Shown here piece by piece: positions 48,339 to 57,889 of a DNA stretch of 64,000 nucleotides. Below the pieces are notes generated by a model. The model had not been told where the DNA came from and searched no databases. It saw only the letters and a program-made list of their open reading frames with translations. This DNA comes from Candidatus Berkiella aquae. Its GTDB lineage: Bacteria; Pseudomonadota; Gammaproteobacteria; Berkiellales; Berkiellaceae. Each line of letters opens with the position of its first letter. The stretch's first letter is position 1. The DNA is taken from positions 3,100,001 through 3,164,000 of the forward strand of contig NZ_LKAJ02000001.1 of assembly GCF_001431295.2 (NCBI RefSeq). The letters are read 5' to 3'. A program made the position numbers and the translations under genes.

Positions 48339-49200
48339 GCAACCCTGTTTTTTCAACCGATGCGCTATTCGTTGATAATGGTCTAAAATAATGTTCATTC
48401 TCATAAAAGCCCATTTGATCATTTTGTAAATGCCATTTTGGCCATCCCAGCATTGGAAAGGGGTATAAAGCTTTGGGTTCATTCGGAAAATCATCACTCA
48501 ATATCCATTGCGCAATATGCGTATCAATAAATTGCAATCGCTCATTCATTGACCAATCAAAGAATTCTTTTTCAACTTTTAGAAAGATAGTCTTACCCGT
48601 CATGCCAATATAGGGCTTTTGTGCTTTCTCAAATAAGCCATGTCCAAAGATAAGCGGCCATGCCTGTTTGATTAAACCAGTTGTTTCAAAAAAGAATTTC
48701 TTCCAAGCATGTGCTTTTACGTCTTCAAATAATGCTGGATTATGACTACACAGAATCATGCCACATTCATCAAAATGTGCTAATAAATTTTGCCGCATCG
48801 TTCTTACAACACCCGGTTTTTTATTAGTACTTTCTTGATGGGTTCTTTGAATGATTGCCCATTTTGTTTTAGGGTATAAGATCCAAGTGATGTTATTGAA
48901 AAAGTCATGCCAATTTTGCATTCGGCTAGGAATCGTTCGGTACTTAAAGATATCTTGTTCATAGCAAGATTGTTCGGTCTGTAGAATAAAAGAGAAATGC
49001 GCATCCGTCGGCAAGGTATTTAATTGCGCAGCTTGCTGAAACCAAGCATTATAATCATCAACGACTGGCCATCTCTCTTGAAATTGGTGTTCATATTGAT
49101 TCCACCAAGTGGCTATACTTTCATATCCCAAGAAATCTTTATAAAATAATGGATTCCAAATATCTTTTTTGTCGATTGGCGCGTTGTACGTTGGGATCAT
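48331..49200 (-). CDS. DUF3025 family protein
   Basis: A 289-residue cytoplasmic protein. Features matching the DUF3025 family are the NWHDFFNNITWILYPKTKWAI block (central), the H-N-x-x-L turn and the near C-terminal ALYPFPMLGWPKWHLQN...FYENEHYFRPL. Function unknown. The start may be ATG 49200 or 49212; both lie inside the upstream GGCT-like gene, with an overlap of about 62 bases, suggesting coupled translation with it. Confidence 0.75.
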   Translation of the reverse strand: MIPTYNAPIDKKDIWNPLFYKDFLGYESIATWWNQYEHQFQERWPVVDDYNAWFQQAAQLNTLPTDAHFSFILQTEQSCYEQDIFKYRTIPSRMQNWHDFFNNITWILYPKTKWAIIQRTHQESTNKKPGVVRTMRQNLLAHFDECGMILCSHNPALFEDVKAHAWKKFFFETTGLIKQAWPLIFGHGLFEKAQKPYIGMTGKTIFLKVEKEFFDWSMNERLQFIDTHIAQWILSDDFPNEPKALYPFPMLGWPKWHLQNDQMGFYENEHYFRPLSTNSASVEKTGLLK

Positions 49201-49681
49201 AAGTTTCGGCATACTGTTCAAGATGGTGAATATATTCAGACGGTAAATGATGCTCTTTTGCACCACTTAGAATCATTTCTTTATACCAATTATAAGGTAC
49301 TAAATCTTCAAAAATATTGTCTTTATGTGCAATATAAGTAAAAGCAAAAATGCCATTTTCATAGCTTGTCAATTCGTGATTATCAGGCGATTGTACTGGC
49401 CAGACTTTTAACGTAATTTCTTGGTTACCACAACCTAAGCTTTGATCTTTATCGAGTAAATAGCGATGGCGATTATCGATCTCATAAATAACACCATAGA
49501 CTTCACAGTTTGGATCTTTAACCGGCACAATATTACATTTACCAGATGCATCATCGTGACCACGATTATGGAAAAATAATTTGTAGCCCATGACCTTGGC
49601 AATCCCAAGGCATGTCGCCTCAGGTACAATATGGTGCAACTTGGCCGAAAACATCATTTCACCATAAGCAAAATATTTCAT
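49139..49681 (-). CDS. Gamma-glutamylcyclotransferase-like protein
   Basis: A 180-residue protein of the GGCT/AIG2 fold. It opens with MKYFAYGEMMFSAKL (YFAYGSNM in the family; the Asn is replaced), followed by FFHNRGHDDASGKCNIVP and the YGVIYEI strand with its acidic residue. Such enzymes form 5-oxoproline from gamma-glutamyl peptides, but the changed loop makes the activity uncertain. It is probably in an operon with the DUF3025 gene, which it overlaps. Confidence 0.7.
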   Translation of the reverse strand: MKYFAYGEMMFSAKLHHIVPEATCLGIAKVMGYKLFFHNRGHDDASGKCNIVPVKDPNCEVYGVIYEIDNRHRYLLDKDQSLGCGNQEITLKVWPVQSPDNHELTSYENGIFAFTYIAHKDNIFEDLVPYNWYKEMILSGAKEHHLPSEYIHHLEQYAETYDPNVQRANRQKRYLESIIL

Positions 49682-49792
49682 TTGGAACCTTCCTTGGAAC
49701 CATCATGGATAATGCTTTTCATAAGTGTATACCTAAGTACTCGCTATGCAAAATAAGGCTCTTTTCATTACCATTGTGTTATTTAGCTAAAC

Positions 49793-51103
49793 TCAGAGTT
49801 GGGTGCTCGTTGGGCGACAGAATGTTTCTCGAATAAAAGGCAAGATAACAAAAGCAATCACTAAGCAAATGGGTAAAAAGAGTAATGCTTCATTATACAT
49901 CGCTAACGTATAAACCGGACTACCATCAGCCGATACTTGACCATTCCATTGCTTATCTAATAATTTACCAACGACAGGTTGTGCGAGTGCACCACTCGCA
50001 TTGTTAAGCGTATTAATAAAACCAATTGCTGTCCCTGTCAAAATAGGGGTATTAATTTCTCGCACCACCGAAAAAGCAAGAATAAAACCACTGGAAAAAG
50101 CGCCGAGTAAGAACATTAGTATTTTCATTTGTAACATGGAAACCGGTGCATAGAGTATGGCCGTCATCACGATTAAAGTAGCAAGCGCAGCAAATGCCAT
50201 TGGTGATTTTCGACGAGCTATCCAATCAGAGATTAAGCCATACAATGGCCCGCCCAATGCCCAACCATAAAAAATCATAGAAACCATTCCGCCGGCAACA
50301 TCTTTTTCGATATGAAAGCGTTCAACAAAATACGGAACTCCCCATAATTGACCAAATCCGGTTGTGGGTACAAACATCAACCCTGCATAAAGCGATGCTA
50401 TCCAAACTTGGGGAATTTTCATGACTTGTAGTAAGCCTTTAAGAATCGAAGACTTACTATTCTCCACCACATCATTCGTTTGGAGCATTTTAAAGGGTTG
50501 ATCAGAAACAACGATCCAAATAACAATACTTAATAAACCGCCTAAAAGCGCGCCATAAAGTATGGTGTCACGCCAACCAACCATCAGCACCAATTTAACC
50601 AAATGCTCTTGGCCAAACACCCCACCCATCATGCCAACGGCAACCATGATTCCCGTTAATAAGGCAAAGCGATTCACTGGAAACCACAATGAAGCGAGTT
50701 TTAAACAACCCACAACAGCAAATGAACCACCAACACCCATGACAAAACGCCCTAAAGCGGCAATCCATAAAACAGGGGCAAAAGCAAAAATAAGACATCC
50801 CAATGTGCAAAACGCAGCTGCCAGTGTGAGTAAAATTCGGGGACCAAAGCGATCCATTAGCAACCCAACCGGGATCTGCATTAAAGCGTAAGCATAGTAA
50901 TAAAAGGCCGATAAATTCCCGAGCTGCTCTGCAGATGTTTTAAAAGTTAAGGTTAGATCATCTGTCATGACGCTGGGAGAAACAAGCAACATTAATTCGT
51001 AAAAATAAAATATTGCTGCTAACCCCCACACAGATACTGCACGAATGGCAGAACGTTGGGAAAAATCAACTTCGCTGATATACCCCATAGGTATTGTACT
51101 CAT
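49793..51103 (-). CDS. MFS transporter
   Basis: A 436-residue major facilitator with 12 hydrophobic segments. The loop 2-3 motif reads LMDRFGPRILL and the first helix block WGLAAIFYFYELMLLVSPSVM is typical of a Legionella-associated MFS group; substrates are unknown (some carry amino acids or phthalate-like acids). The start may be ATG 51103 or a second ATG five codons later. A hairpin at 51245-51281 lies well outside this gene. Confidence 0.8.
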   Translation of the reverse strand: MSTIPMGYISEVDFSQRSAIRAVSVWGLAAIFYFYELMLLVSPSVMTDDLTLTFKTSAEQLGNLSAFYYYAYALMQIPVGLLMDRFGPRILLTLAAAFCTLGCLIFAFAPVLWIAALGRFVMGVGGSFAVVGCLKLASLWFPVNRFALLTGIMVAVGMMGGVFGQEHLVKLVLMVGWRDTILYGALLGGLLSIVIWIVVSDQPFKMLQTNDVVENSKSSILKGLLQVMKIPQVWIASLYAGLMFVPTTGFGQLWGVPYFVERFHIEKDVAGGMVSMIFYGWALGGPLYGLISDWIARRKSPMAFAALATLIVMTAILYAPVSMLQMKILMFLLGAFSSGFILAFSVVREINTPILTGTAIGFINTLNNASGALAQPVVGKLLDKQWNGQVSADGSPVYTLAMYNEALLFLPICLVIAFVILPFIRETFCRPTSTQL

Positions 51104-51244
51104 CTGAATGTAGCCTCGTTAATCTATACCGCAAGGTACTCTCGCCTCACCTAAGCTTGGCTCAAGCATATACTGCTCTTCCTTTCCTTGGATTAACTTA
51201 CGAACTAACATTCCCTTTTCGTAAATATTTTAAATGTACTCACA

Positions 51245-51281
51245 GCAGTTGAATTTGACCCTAAGCGTCAGATTCAACTGC
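51245..51281 (-). terminator. Long hairpin after the Sel1-repeat gene
   Basis: GCAGTTGAAT (51245-51254) pairs with ATTCAACTGC (51272-51281) and the inner TGAC pairs with GTCA, giving a stem of about 14 bp with one mismatch. It starts eight bases beyond the stop of the minus-strand gene. No clear U tract follows, so mRNA 3' protection or a weak terminator is possible. Confidence 0.6.
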
Positions 51282-51288
51282 GAATCCT

Positions 51289-53163
51289 CTAGTCATACTC
51301 AATCAAATCATTATTCGCATAACGTTGGAACTGTGAAGTTAAAGATAACGCTCGCTTCTTATCTTTTGACGAGGTATGCCATAAAAGCTGTGCTAACGAA
51401 TCTTCTGTTTGCTCCATACGATGATCCGCAGAAATACAGAACCATGCATAAGATTGTGGTAGATCACGTTTTGTGCCAACACCTTCAGCATAGAGCTCGC
51501 CCAATAAATATTGTGCGTATTCTGCTCTTTCTTTCGCCGCTTTCTTAAACCAGCCAAGTGCCGCAGGTTTATTGGTGCGCACGCCATCGCCGTTAAAATA
51601 CATCATGCCAATATTATATTGCGCTAACGGCAAACGTTGAGCTGCTGCCTTCCTAAAGTAGCGCATTGCTAACTGATAATTTTGATCGACTTCTTTACCA
51701 CGATAATAAATTTCACCTAGCTCATTTTGCGCAATGGCATAACCTTGATTTGCCGATTCTTCAAACCATTTGATAGCTTCAGGAATGTCTTTATCGAGCC
51801 CTAATCCAAGATGATACAAGCGACCCACTTCATATTTTGCAATTGCATTACCGCTGGTCTTACTTGCTTGATCATGCCAGTAAACCGATTGCTCTAAAGA
51901 ATATGGTGTTCCAATGCCACGTAGATACATTACGCTTACCATATATTTTGCGTAAGGATCACTGTGCTTGGCTGCTTCACAGTAATGTATGAAAGCCATT
52001 TGTGGTGTACGGTAATAACCTCGCCCCATCAAGTAGTGATCGGCTAAACGTACATGCGCATGAGTGACCAAATTATCTGCTGCAATTTGGTACCAATAGT
52101 TGGCAATCACATAATCAATTTCAACACCGGTGCCGGTTGAATAGAATTCACCTAAACGATAAGCTGCAAAGGGGTAATCTAAATCAGCAGCGACCCGATA
52201 CCAATAAAAAGCTTTACTGTAGTCTTTACCTACACAATCACCAATTTCATACATGACGCCTAAGTTAAAAGCTCCTAATGCAGAACCTTTATCCGCGGCA
52301 CTTTGGAATAATTTCATTGCTAGCGTTTTGTCTTGTCTGACGCCTCGGCCCGATAGATAAAGCTCACCTAATTCTGCAGTTGCGTCGCTATAACCCGCTT
52401 GCGCTGCTTCTTGATACAATTGAATGGCTTTACGATAATTTCGCCCTATTGCATCAGAATTCGCATACATGTTTGCGATATAATACTTACCTTCTGCAGA
52501 TCCCGCATTCATCGCACGACGATAAGCATCCATTGCGCGTAATTGATCGCTACGATCGGTAGAACGATTTTGATAAAGCTGGCCTAAACGAATCATGCCA
52601 TCAATATTGCCTTGATCAGCTGCTCTTAAATACCAACCTTCAGCGCATTCAAGGCTTTTCTGAACGCCTCGTCCATAACGATGTAAATCCCCCATCATTA
52701 ACTGTGAAGAAGCTAATCCTTGTTTCGCAGAAAGTGCAAACCAGGCAGCTGCAATCTCATCATTTTGAGGAACACCTTTACCGTAGTAGTACATTTCGCC
52801 TAGACGGCCTTGTGCAAATTTATTGTTTGCTTTTGCAGCTCTCTCAAAAATTTTTGCCGCTTTTGCTAGCGCTTCTGGCGAGCCTTCTTTGTAATATTCT
52901 TCGCCTTTAACAAATAAACCCTCAGCACCCGGAGGCAGATAATATTCTTTACCCCACCACCATCTTCTTCGCCATAAACTACCACGATCTTCGCTGGTTT
53001 GTTGCCAAAACCACATTCTTTTAGGCGCAGGTTGCGTACTTGCAAGTGTTTGTTGTGATGATGATTGGGCCTGCTGATTCCCTTGTTGCGGAAATAGCTG
53101 ACATCCTGCGACAGTTAATGTCATGAGGCATGTGGCTACGGTAGGTATTCTGCCTTTTAGCAT
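51289..53163 (-). CDS. Sel1-repeat outer/periplasmic lipoprotein
   Basis: A 624-residue protein with a lipobox (TVAGC, about residues 17-21) and then about thirteen Sel1-like repeats from residue 85 (pattern A-x-x-x-L-G-x-x-Y-x-x-G-x-G-V, A-x-x-W-Y-x-x-A-A). Between lipobox and repeats is a Gln/Ser-rich linker and a Trp/Arg-rich stretch. Sel1 proteins such as EnhC, LidL and LpnE of Legionella take part in host-cell entry and vacuole trafficking; the role here is inferred from family. It sits next to the outer membrane barrel gene, 20 bases downstream of it. Confidence 0.85.
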   Translation of the reverse strand: MLKGRIPTVATCLMTLTVAGCQLFPQQGNQQAQSSSQQTLASTQPAPKRMWFWQQTSEDRGSLWRRRWWWGKEYYLPPGAEGLFVKGEEYYKEGSPEALAKAAKIFERAAKANNKFAQGRLGEMYYYGKGVPQNDEIAAAWFALSAKQGLASSQLMMGDLHRYGRGVQKSLECAEGWYLRAADQGNIDGMIRLGQLYQNRSTDRSDQLRAMDAYRRAMNAGSAEGKYYIANMYANSDAIGRNYRKAIQLYQEAAQAGYSDATAELGELYLSGRGVRQDKTLAMKLFQSAADKGSALGAFNLGVMYEIGDCVGKDYSKAFYWYRVAADLDYPFAAYRLGEFYSTGTGVEIDYVIANYWYQIAADNLVTHAHVRLADHYLMGRGYYRTPQMAFIHYCEAAKHSDPYAKYMVSVMYLRGIGTPYSLEQSVYWHDQASKTSGNAIAKYEVGRLYHLGLGLDKDIPEAIKWFEESANQGYAIAQNELGEIYYRGKEVDQNYQLAMRYFRKAAAQRLPLAQYNIGMMYFNGDGVRTNKPAALGWFKKAAKERAEYAQYLLGELYAEGVGTKRDLPQSYAWFCISADHRMEQTEDSLAQLLWHTSSKDKKRALSLTSQFQRYANNDLIEYD

Positions 53164-53183
53164 GATGCTGTTCCTTAGCCTCG

Positions 53184-54032
53184 CTAAATTTGATAGGTCA
53201 AACCAACAAATAAGCCGGTCGATGTTAATTCATCTGATTTGAGCTGGTATCCAAGTATAGGGCCGTATTTCGTTTTGCCCCATGAGATAAAGCGATAAGT
53301 GAGATCAAACAGAATACATGGTGTGATCTGGTAACGTGCTCCAATGCCCAACATACCAGCAACCGGTGTTTGACGTCCTGAAGCACTTTCTATCGGTGCC
53401 CCATTTAAATCATATACCGTTGTATTGGTTGTATTTAAACCGACCCCAAGACCCGCATCTAAATGGATTTGCAAACGACGTGGGTACAATGAAATCCAAT
53501 GCGGAATAATATATTGCACGTTGAATAATAATGCATAAGTATTTATTTCTGCATTCGCAGCATTGGGTATGGTTGTAAAAAGAGGGTTGGCGTAATACTT
53601 CAGTTTTTTAGAAATGAGCAATTCAATTTCAGCTCCCCAATTTTCCCAAATCTTCCCGCCAGCAAGGCCTAGCTGATAAAGATTATCCGTAAAATTAGGT
53701 AATGCAACTTGATAAGCATCAAGAGGATAAGTAGAGTTATTAACTATCTTATTCAATTTAACCCGAGGATGCCCAACCAAGGCACGTAAATACCACCGTT
53801 CGGTAATGCGCGTATATTGGACACTTTGCATAAAGGCTAAATCTTCTGCACTTAATGTCTCCGTTCCTTCAATCGCATTGCGGAATGGGCGAGTATAGCC
53901 ATTACCGTAATAGCCCCCTTCAATGTCTTCATCCATGACATCAAAGGTTGCTAAACAAGAAGTACTAAACCCCGCCATTAAGGCTAACGCAAGTACCGCT
54001 GTTAAGGAACCCCTAAGTTTGTTATTGAACAT
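53184..54032 (-). CDS. Outer membrane beta-barrel protein
   Basis: A 282-residue protein with a signal peptide (about 1-28, cleaved near CLA), then alternating strands and a C-terminal strand TGLFVGLTYQI ending in an aromatic/aliphatic pattern fit for a beta-barrel. It resembles opacity or OmpW-type proteins in size; no specific function. The ATG 54032 is chosen since AGGAAGAG lies directly upstream; a longer frame exists. Confidence 0.65.
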   Translation of the reverse strand: MFNNKLRGSLTAVLALALMAGFSTSCLATFDVMDEDIEGGYYGNGYTRPFRNAIEGTETLSAEDLAFMQSVQYTRITERWYLRALVGHPRVKLNKIVNNSTYPLDAYQVALPNFTDNLYQLGLAGGKIWENWGAEIELLISKKLKYYANPLFTTIPNAANAEINTYALLFNVQYIIPHWISLYPRRLQIHLDAGLGVGLNTTNTTVYDLNGAPIESASGRQTPVAGMLGIGARYQITPCILFDLTYRFISWGKTKYGPILGYQLKSDELTSTGLFVGLTYQI

Positions 54033-54129
54033 ACTCTTCCTAATCCCAATGCAAAAATTTATGTTGTTGAGCCTCATCAGATAACTTATCGGCTTATGCA
54101 ATCAACTGTCAAATTCTTGAAGACATCAT

Positions 54130-54429
54130 TTAGTCATGGTGAGTAGTTGCGCTTTCATTAACACGCTCACGTAACTCTTTACCCGGCTTAAAATGAGGAG
54201 CGTATTTCCCTTCCGTCACAACATAATCACCGGTCTTAGGGTTGCGCGCCGTACGAGGCGGCCGGTAGCGCAAAGCGAAACTGCCAAATCCGCGAATCTC
54301 AATTCTTGTGCCACTTTCTAAAGCAGTCGCCATTTGCTCGAATATTTCTTTGACACCTTGCTCAATTAAGCGCACAGGAACATGCGGTTGCTTTGTTGCT
54401 AAAATGTCAATTAATTCCGCTCTTGTCAT
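54130..54429 (-). CDS. ihfB: Integration host factor subunit beta
   Basis: A 99-residue HU/IHF-family DNA-bending protein. The opening [18 protein letters not shown] and the beta-arm sequence [23 protein letters not shown], with the R-x-x-R-N-P intercalation motif, place it in the IHF-beta group. It usually pairs with IhfA. The gene is divergent from rpoS across a 225-bp gap. Confidence 0.92.
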   Translation of the reverse strand: MTRAELIDILATKQPHVPVRLIEQGVKEIFEQMATALESGTRIEIRGFGSFALRYRPPRTARNPKTGDYVVTEGKYAPHFKPGKELRERVNESATTHHD

Positions 54430-54654
54430 TTTTCTAACCTTTTATTCAAAGCCAAATTAGATGGAAGAAGCGCGTTTCATTGTAACACCCTTAACCCCAT
54501 GCAGTTCAACTACTTGCCACTGCCAATCTCTTTTACAGTTTTGTAAAACCATGAGGCGGCATTTTAGAGTAACAAATTGATTTTTATCATAAAAAGAAAA
54601 TCGGCATTCAAAATGCATAGGGAATATTACAACGAACGCAAAGGAAAAAAGAAA

Positions 54655-55647
54655 ATGAAATATACATGGAACGGTCCTATCGATTTTGCTTATGAAGAAA
54701 ATAACGAAAAAAGTAATCCAACAGACCAAGAAGCGACCGAAGAAGTGATTGATATCGAAGTCAGTGCAGATGAAGAGCTCGTGGTGGATGAAGAGACCGA
54801 AACAACGACTTCCTCTGATGTTGATCCCACACAAATCTATTTACGAGAAATCGGCGCCTCGCCACTTCTGAGTGCCCAAGAAGAAATTCACTATGCCAGG
54901 TTGGCACAGTTAAATGATCTGAACGCTAGAAATCATATGATCAAATGCAATTTACGTTTAGTTGTCAAAATTGCTCGTCGCTATTTGAACCGCGGCTTAT
55001 CCTTATTGGACCTAATTGAAGAAGGAAATTTAGGCCTGATTCGAGCAGTTGAAAAATTCGACCCAGAAAGAGGGTTTCGCTTTTCAACTTATGCAACCTG
55101 GTGGATAAGACAAAATATCGAACGCGCTCTGATGAATCAAACACGTACTATCCGTCTGCCCATCCATGTTATCAAAGAATTAAATACTTATTTACGCAAA
55201 GCGCGAGAAATCTCTCAAACACTGGAAAATGAACCTTCTTACGAAGATATTGCAAAGGCATTAAATATCTCACCAGATGATGTAAATAAGTTATTGCGAT
55301 TAAATGAGAAGACTCTCTCATTAGATACGCCAATGGGCGATGAATCAGAAAAACCTTTGCTAGAAGCACTGGCCGATGTTAGCTCAGAAGAACCTGCTCA
55401 AGAACTAGAAGATAATAATCTTTACAATCGTCTCAATGCTTGCTTACAAAGCTTGAATGAGAAACAACGTTCTATTTTAGCACAACGCTTTGGACTTTAT
55501 GGCCATGAAGAAGCAACGTTAGAAGAAGTCGGACAAAAAGTAGGATTAACCCGTGAACGCGTGCGTCAAATACAAGTCGAAGCGCTGAAACAATTGCGTC
55601 AAGTATTAGAAGTCCAAGGTGTTGGTTCAGAAATTCTTTTTAACTAA
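54655..55647 (+). CDS. rpoS: RNA polymerase sigma factor RpoS
   Basis: A 330-residue sigma-70 family factor of the stationary-phase type. It has region 1.2 ([21 protein letters not shown]), region 2 ([57 protein letters not shown]), region 3 (HVIKELNTY) and region 4 ([15 protein letters not shown]...[28 protein letters not shown]). The start ATG 54655 has AAGGA ten bases upstream; ATGs at 54577 and 54613 lack one. nlpD and surE, often upstream, are absent. Acidic N-terminal extension. Confidence 0.92.
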   Translation: MKYTWNGPIDFAYEENNEKSNPTDQEATEEVIDIEVSADEELVVDEETETTTSSDVDPTQIYLREIGASPLLSAQEEIHYARLAQLNDLNARNHMIKCNLRLVVKIARRYLNRGLSLLDLIEEGNLGLIRAVEKFDPERGFRFSTYATWWIRQNIERALMNQTRTIRLPIHVIKELNTYLRKAREISQTLENEPSYEDIAKALNISPDDVNKLLRLNEKTLSLDTPMGDESEKPLLEALADVSSEEPAQELEDNNLYNRLNACLQSLNEKQRSILAQRFGLYGHEEATLEEVGQKVGLTRERVRQIQVEALKQLRQVLEVQGVGSEILFN

Positions 55648-55653
55648 CTCATC

Positions 55654-55694
55654 CGCCTACGCTGAGTCTGCCGATGGCAGGTTCAGCTTCGGCG
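55654..55694. repeat. Hairpin of the REP-like family after rpoS
   Basis: CGCC...GGCG, GCTGA/TCAGC and CTGCC-gat-GGCAG form a layered palindrome between the rpoS stop and the DUF2970 gene. It shares CTACGCTGA and TTCGGCG wording with hairpins near 7132 and 40000. No U tract follows. Confidence 0.5.
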
Positions 55695-55706
55695 TGATAA
55701 GTCTTC

Positions 55707-55919
55707 CTAGTGCGCTGCCTTTGAAATCACTAACTGCACAACACCATAAACAATCAGGATAAAAATGATCGTAAAGATAAGCCCCACTACGGCATAATGC
55801 CATGGCTCACCTTTAGAAAAGTCTCGCTCACGGTTTTTTGCACTTTGTACGCCAAACATTGCCGCTAACACACTGCTAATCACTTGCATCAAGGTTACTT
55901 TTTTTTGCTCATCAGACAT
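55707..55919 (-). CDS. DUF2970 family small membrane protein
   Basis: A 70-residue protein. The block VISSVLAAMFGVQSAKNRERDFSKG followed by one transmembrane segment (about residues 48-68, GLIFTIIFILIVYGVVQLV) is the DUF2970 pattern. Function unknown. The ATG at 55919 is chosen with GGA six bases upstream; a frame start 15 codons earlier exists. Confidence 0.75.
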   Translation of the reverse strand: MSDEQKKVTLMQVISSVLAAMFGVQSAKNRERDFSKGEPWHYAVVGLIFTIIFILIVYGVVQLVISKAAH

Positions 55920-56016
55920 CTTTATTCCTTTGCGTAGGCTTTTCATTTTGCTTGCGTCAACCATGGAAGGTCATTAGAATCACTCCATCTTAATTTAAAT
56001 GGATGAGGGATCCCAG

Positions 56017-56259
56017 ATGACAACCGATCTTTTACAAAAGTTAGAGCTAAAAGTGGCTAATGCTGTTGAAGTTATCGAACTTCTTCGTATGCAAATTGAA
56101 GAACTTGAAACTGAAAATACCGCTCTTAAAGCAGAACACGATAAATGGCGCAGAGATTTAGTTTCATTAATTAAGCGTTTTGATCAAATTGAAGAAAAAC
56201 CCGCTTCTGCATCAATACACAAAATGCGAACACATGAAGAAGAGTTTATGAGCGTTTAA
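56017..56259 (+). CDS. Small coiled-coil protein (TIGR02449/ZapB-like)
   Basis: An 80-residue all-helical protein with heptad repeats (LLQKLELKVANAVEVIELLRMQIEELETENTALKAE), resembling the TIGR02449 family and, in shape, the division protein ZapB. Function is inferred from shape only; zapA is not nearby. The ATG at 56017 is chosen since GAGGGA sits seven bases upstream, six codons into the longer frame. Confidence 0.55.
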   Translation: MTTDLLQKLELKVANAVEVIELLRMQIEELETENTALKAEHDKWRRDLVSLIKRFDQIEEKPASASIHKMRTHEEEFMSV

Positions 56260-56292
56260 CATGCAATGCGCACAGCAACTGTGCGCTTGCAA

Positions 56293-57087
56293 TTACTTCA
56301 AAGCACACCCCTTATTATCCACAGCAAAGCTAACTAAATATTCTCGCTGAATACATTCTGCAAATATGGGTGGAATATCAACATTGGGATATTCGTCGCA
56401 GCATTTTTGACAGACCGTGATAAATGACTCGCCTGCTGCAAAATAAGTTAGCATTTTAAATGCTTCTTCTGTTAGAGGGCTCAAACAAAGCCTTTGTGCA
56501 CGTCGATGCACAAGCAAATACGTCTTCCCTTCATCCAATGAAATAAGCTCATCACCCCGTTTATCATCTTGATTGTTCTGCCAAATTCGCAAAATCGGAT
56601 AAGGTGAGTAGAGCAACGTGCTATATTCTGCTAAAGCAAAGGTCAAATCGGGATGTTGTGTTGGTGGTACTTTTGCAAGCAGCTCTTTATCCAATTCAGG
56701 CATTCCTGCACCATTGAGCGCAAGATGACACGCCCACTCTAATGCAACCACATCGGCTAAATAACAAAGCTGATGTTGTGATAGGGATTCTTGAATAAAA
56801 ACCGCAAAGGATTGACCATAGTGTGTTATATCAGGATGTTGATGTGGTGTTTGCGCGATAAAAACCCTTGTTAATTGCTTAAAATACGGCTCTCCGACTA
56901 AACGAATACAAACAGGAAAAATCGCTTGCAGGATCTGATAAAGCCCCCCTAGAACACTGCCACGATAAATCGCTAATTGCTCATCAGGTGATAAACGAGT
57001 CTGCTTGATCCAATCAGCCTCCTTTCCAGGACAATCTAATTCATGCAGAAAATGTTGCTGTAACTGCTTTAAGTCGATAATAAGCAC
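56293..57087 (-). CDS. bufC: Bufferin partner protein BufC (DUF2063)
   Basis: A 264-residue protein with an N-terminal putative DNA-binding/recognition DUF2063 domain: LQQHFLHEL, the AIYRGSVLGGLYQILQAIFPVCIRLVGEPYF stretch and FIAQTPHQHPDITHYGQSFAVFI. BufC works with the MNIO enzyme BufB, presenting the BufA precursor. The start GTG 57087 overlaps bufB by 47 bases, implying coupling. No DoxX-like bufD follows; the next gene faces the other way. Confidence 0.85.
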   Translation of the reverse strand: MLIIDLKQLQQHFLHELDCPGKEADWIKQTRLSPDEQLAIYRGSVLGGLYQILQAIFPVCIRLVGEPYFKQLTRVFIAQTPHQHPDITHYGQSFAVFIQESLSQHQLCYLADVVALEWACHLALNGAGMPELDKELLAKVPPTQHPDLTFALAEYSTLLYSPYPILRIWQNNQDDKRGDELISLDEGKTYLLVHRRAQRLCLSPLTEEAFKMLTYFAAGESFITVCQKCCDEYPNVDIPPIFAECIQREYLVSFAVDNKGCALK

Positions 57088-57889
57088 CTACCTTTTGTGA
57101 TTCTGATAATAGTGTTGTAAAAGAAGGAATGTGAGTATCCCATTCAATAAGTGCCGGTATTTCGCCAAATATTGCCATCGCTTGGGCAAAACAATCCCAT
57201 ACCGCAGGAGAAACGACTTGATCATGCGTATCTAAAAGATGGGTATTCTTATCTTGATGTCCTGCAAGATGAAACTGCTTTACTCGCTCTTTCGGCAACG
57301 CAGCCATGTATTTTTGTGGGCAAAATTGATGGTTGTAAGCATTGACATATAAGTTGTTTACATCTAATAAAATATCACAATCTGCCCGTTTGGCTATTTC
57401 AGCAAGAAATTCCCATTCTGTTACCTGTGAATCTTTAAATTCAAGATAGCGAGATACATTTTCAAGGAGAATGCGTTGCTTTAAAAAATCTTGTACGTAA
57501 AGGATCCTGTCAACCACATGTTGAATAACGGTTGGGTGATGCGGCAATGGTAATAATTCTGGCACATAACGTCCTCCAACAGACGTCCAACACAGATGAT
57601 CGGATATCCAAGCAGGCTCAATTATTTCAATAAGATTTTTTAATTCTTCTAAGTAAGATTGATTTAAAGGATCCGTTGAACCAATCGACATACTCACACC
57701 ATGCAAAGTAAGTGGATAATGTTCACGAATAGCGATCAGATAAGTAAGCGGTACTGCCTTATTACCAATATAGTTTTCAGTGATTGCTTCAAACCATGCA
57801 ACATTAGGCAAGTTTTCTAAAATAGTTTGATAATGATTTGCACGTAAGCCAATTCCTGCGCCAACAATCGGTTCTGCATTAAATCGCAC
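57041..57889 (-). CDS. bufB: MNIO family enzyme BufB (DUF692)
   Basis: A 282-residue multinuclear non-heme iron-dependent oxidase (DUF692, TIM barrel). Signatures: GAGIGLRANHYQTIL with its His, ENYIG, HGVSMSIGS, SDHLCW, ENVSRYLEF, DVNNLYVNAYNH and HLAGHQD then EWDTHIP. MNIO enzymes oxidise cysteines of a precursor peptide, to thiooxazole-type heterocycles in bufferins, so that it can bind copper or zinc. The start is GTG 57889, sharing one base with the bufA stop (TAGTG). Confidence 0.92.
   Translation of the reverse strand: MRFNAEPIVGAGIGLRANHYQTILENLPNVAWFEAITENYIGNKAVPLTYLIAIREHYPLTLHGVSMSIGSTDPLNQSYLEELKNLIEIIEPAWISDHLCWTSVGGRYVPELLPLPHHPTVIQHVVDRILYVQDFLKQRILLENVSRYLEFKDSQVTEWEFLAEIAKRADCDILLDVNNLYVNAYNHQFCPQKYMAALPKERVKQFHLAGHQDKNTHLLDTHDQVVSPAVWDCFAQAMAIFGEIPALIEWDTHIPSFTTLLSESQKVGAYYRLKAVTATFSA

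Noticed and set aside
54457-54834. 125-codon minus-strand frame between ihfB and rpoS
   Set aside because: Overlaps the rpoS start on the other strand; its Phe/Ile-rich composition is that of a shadow.
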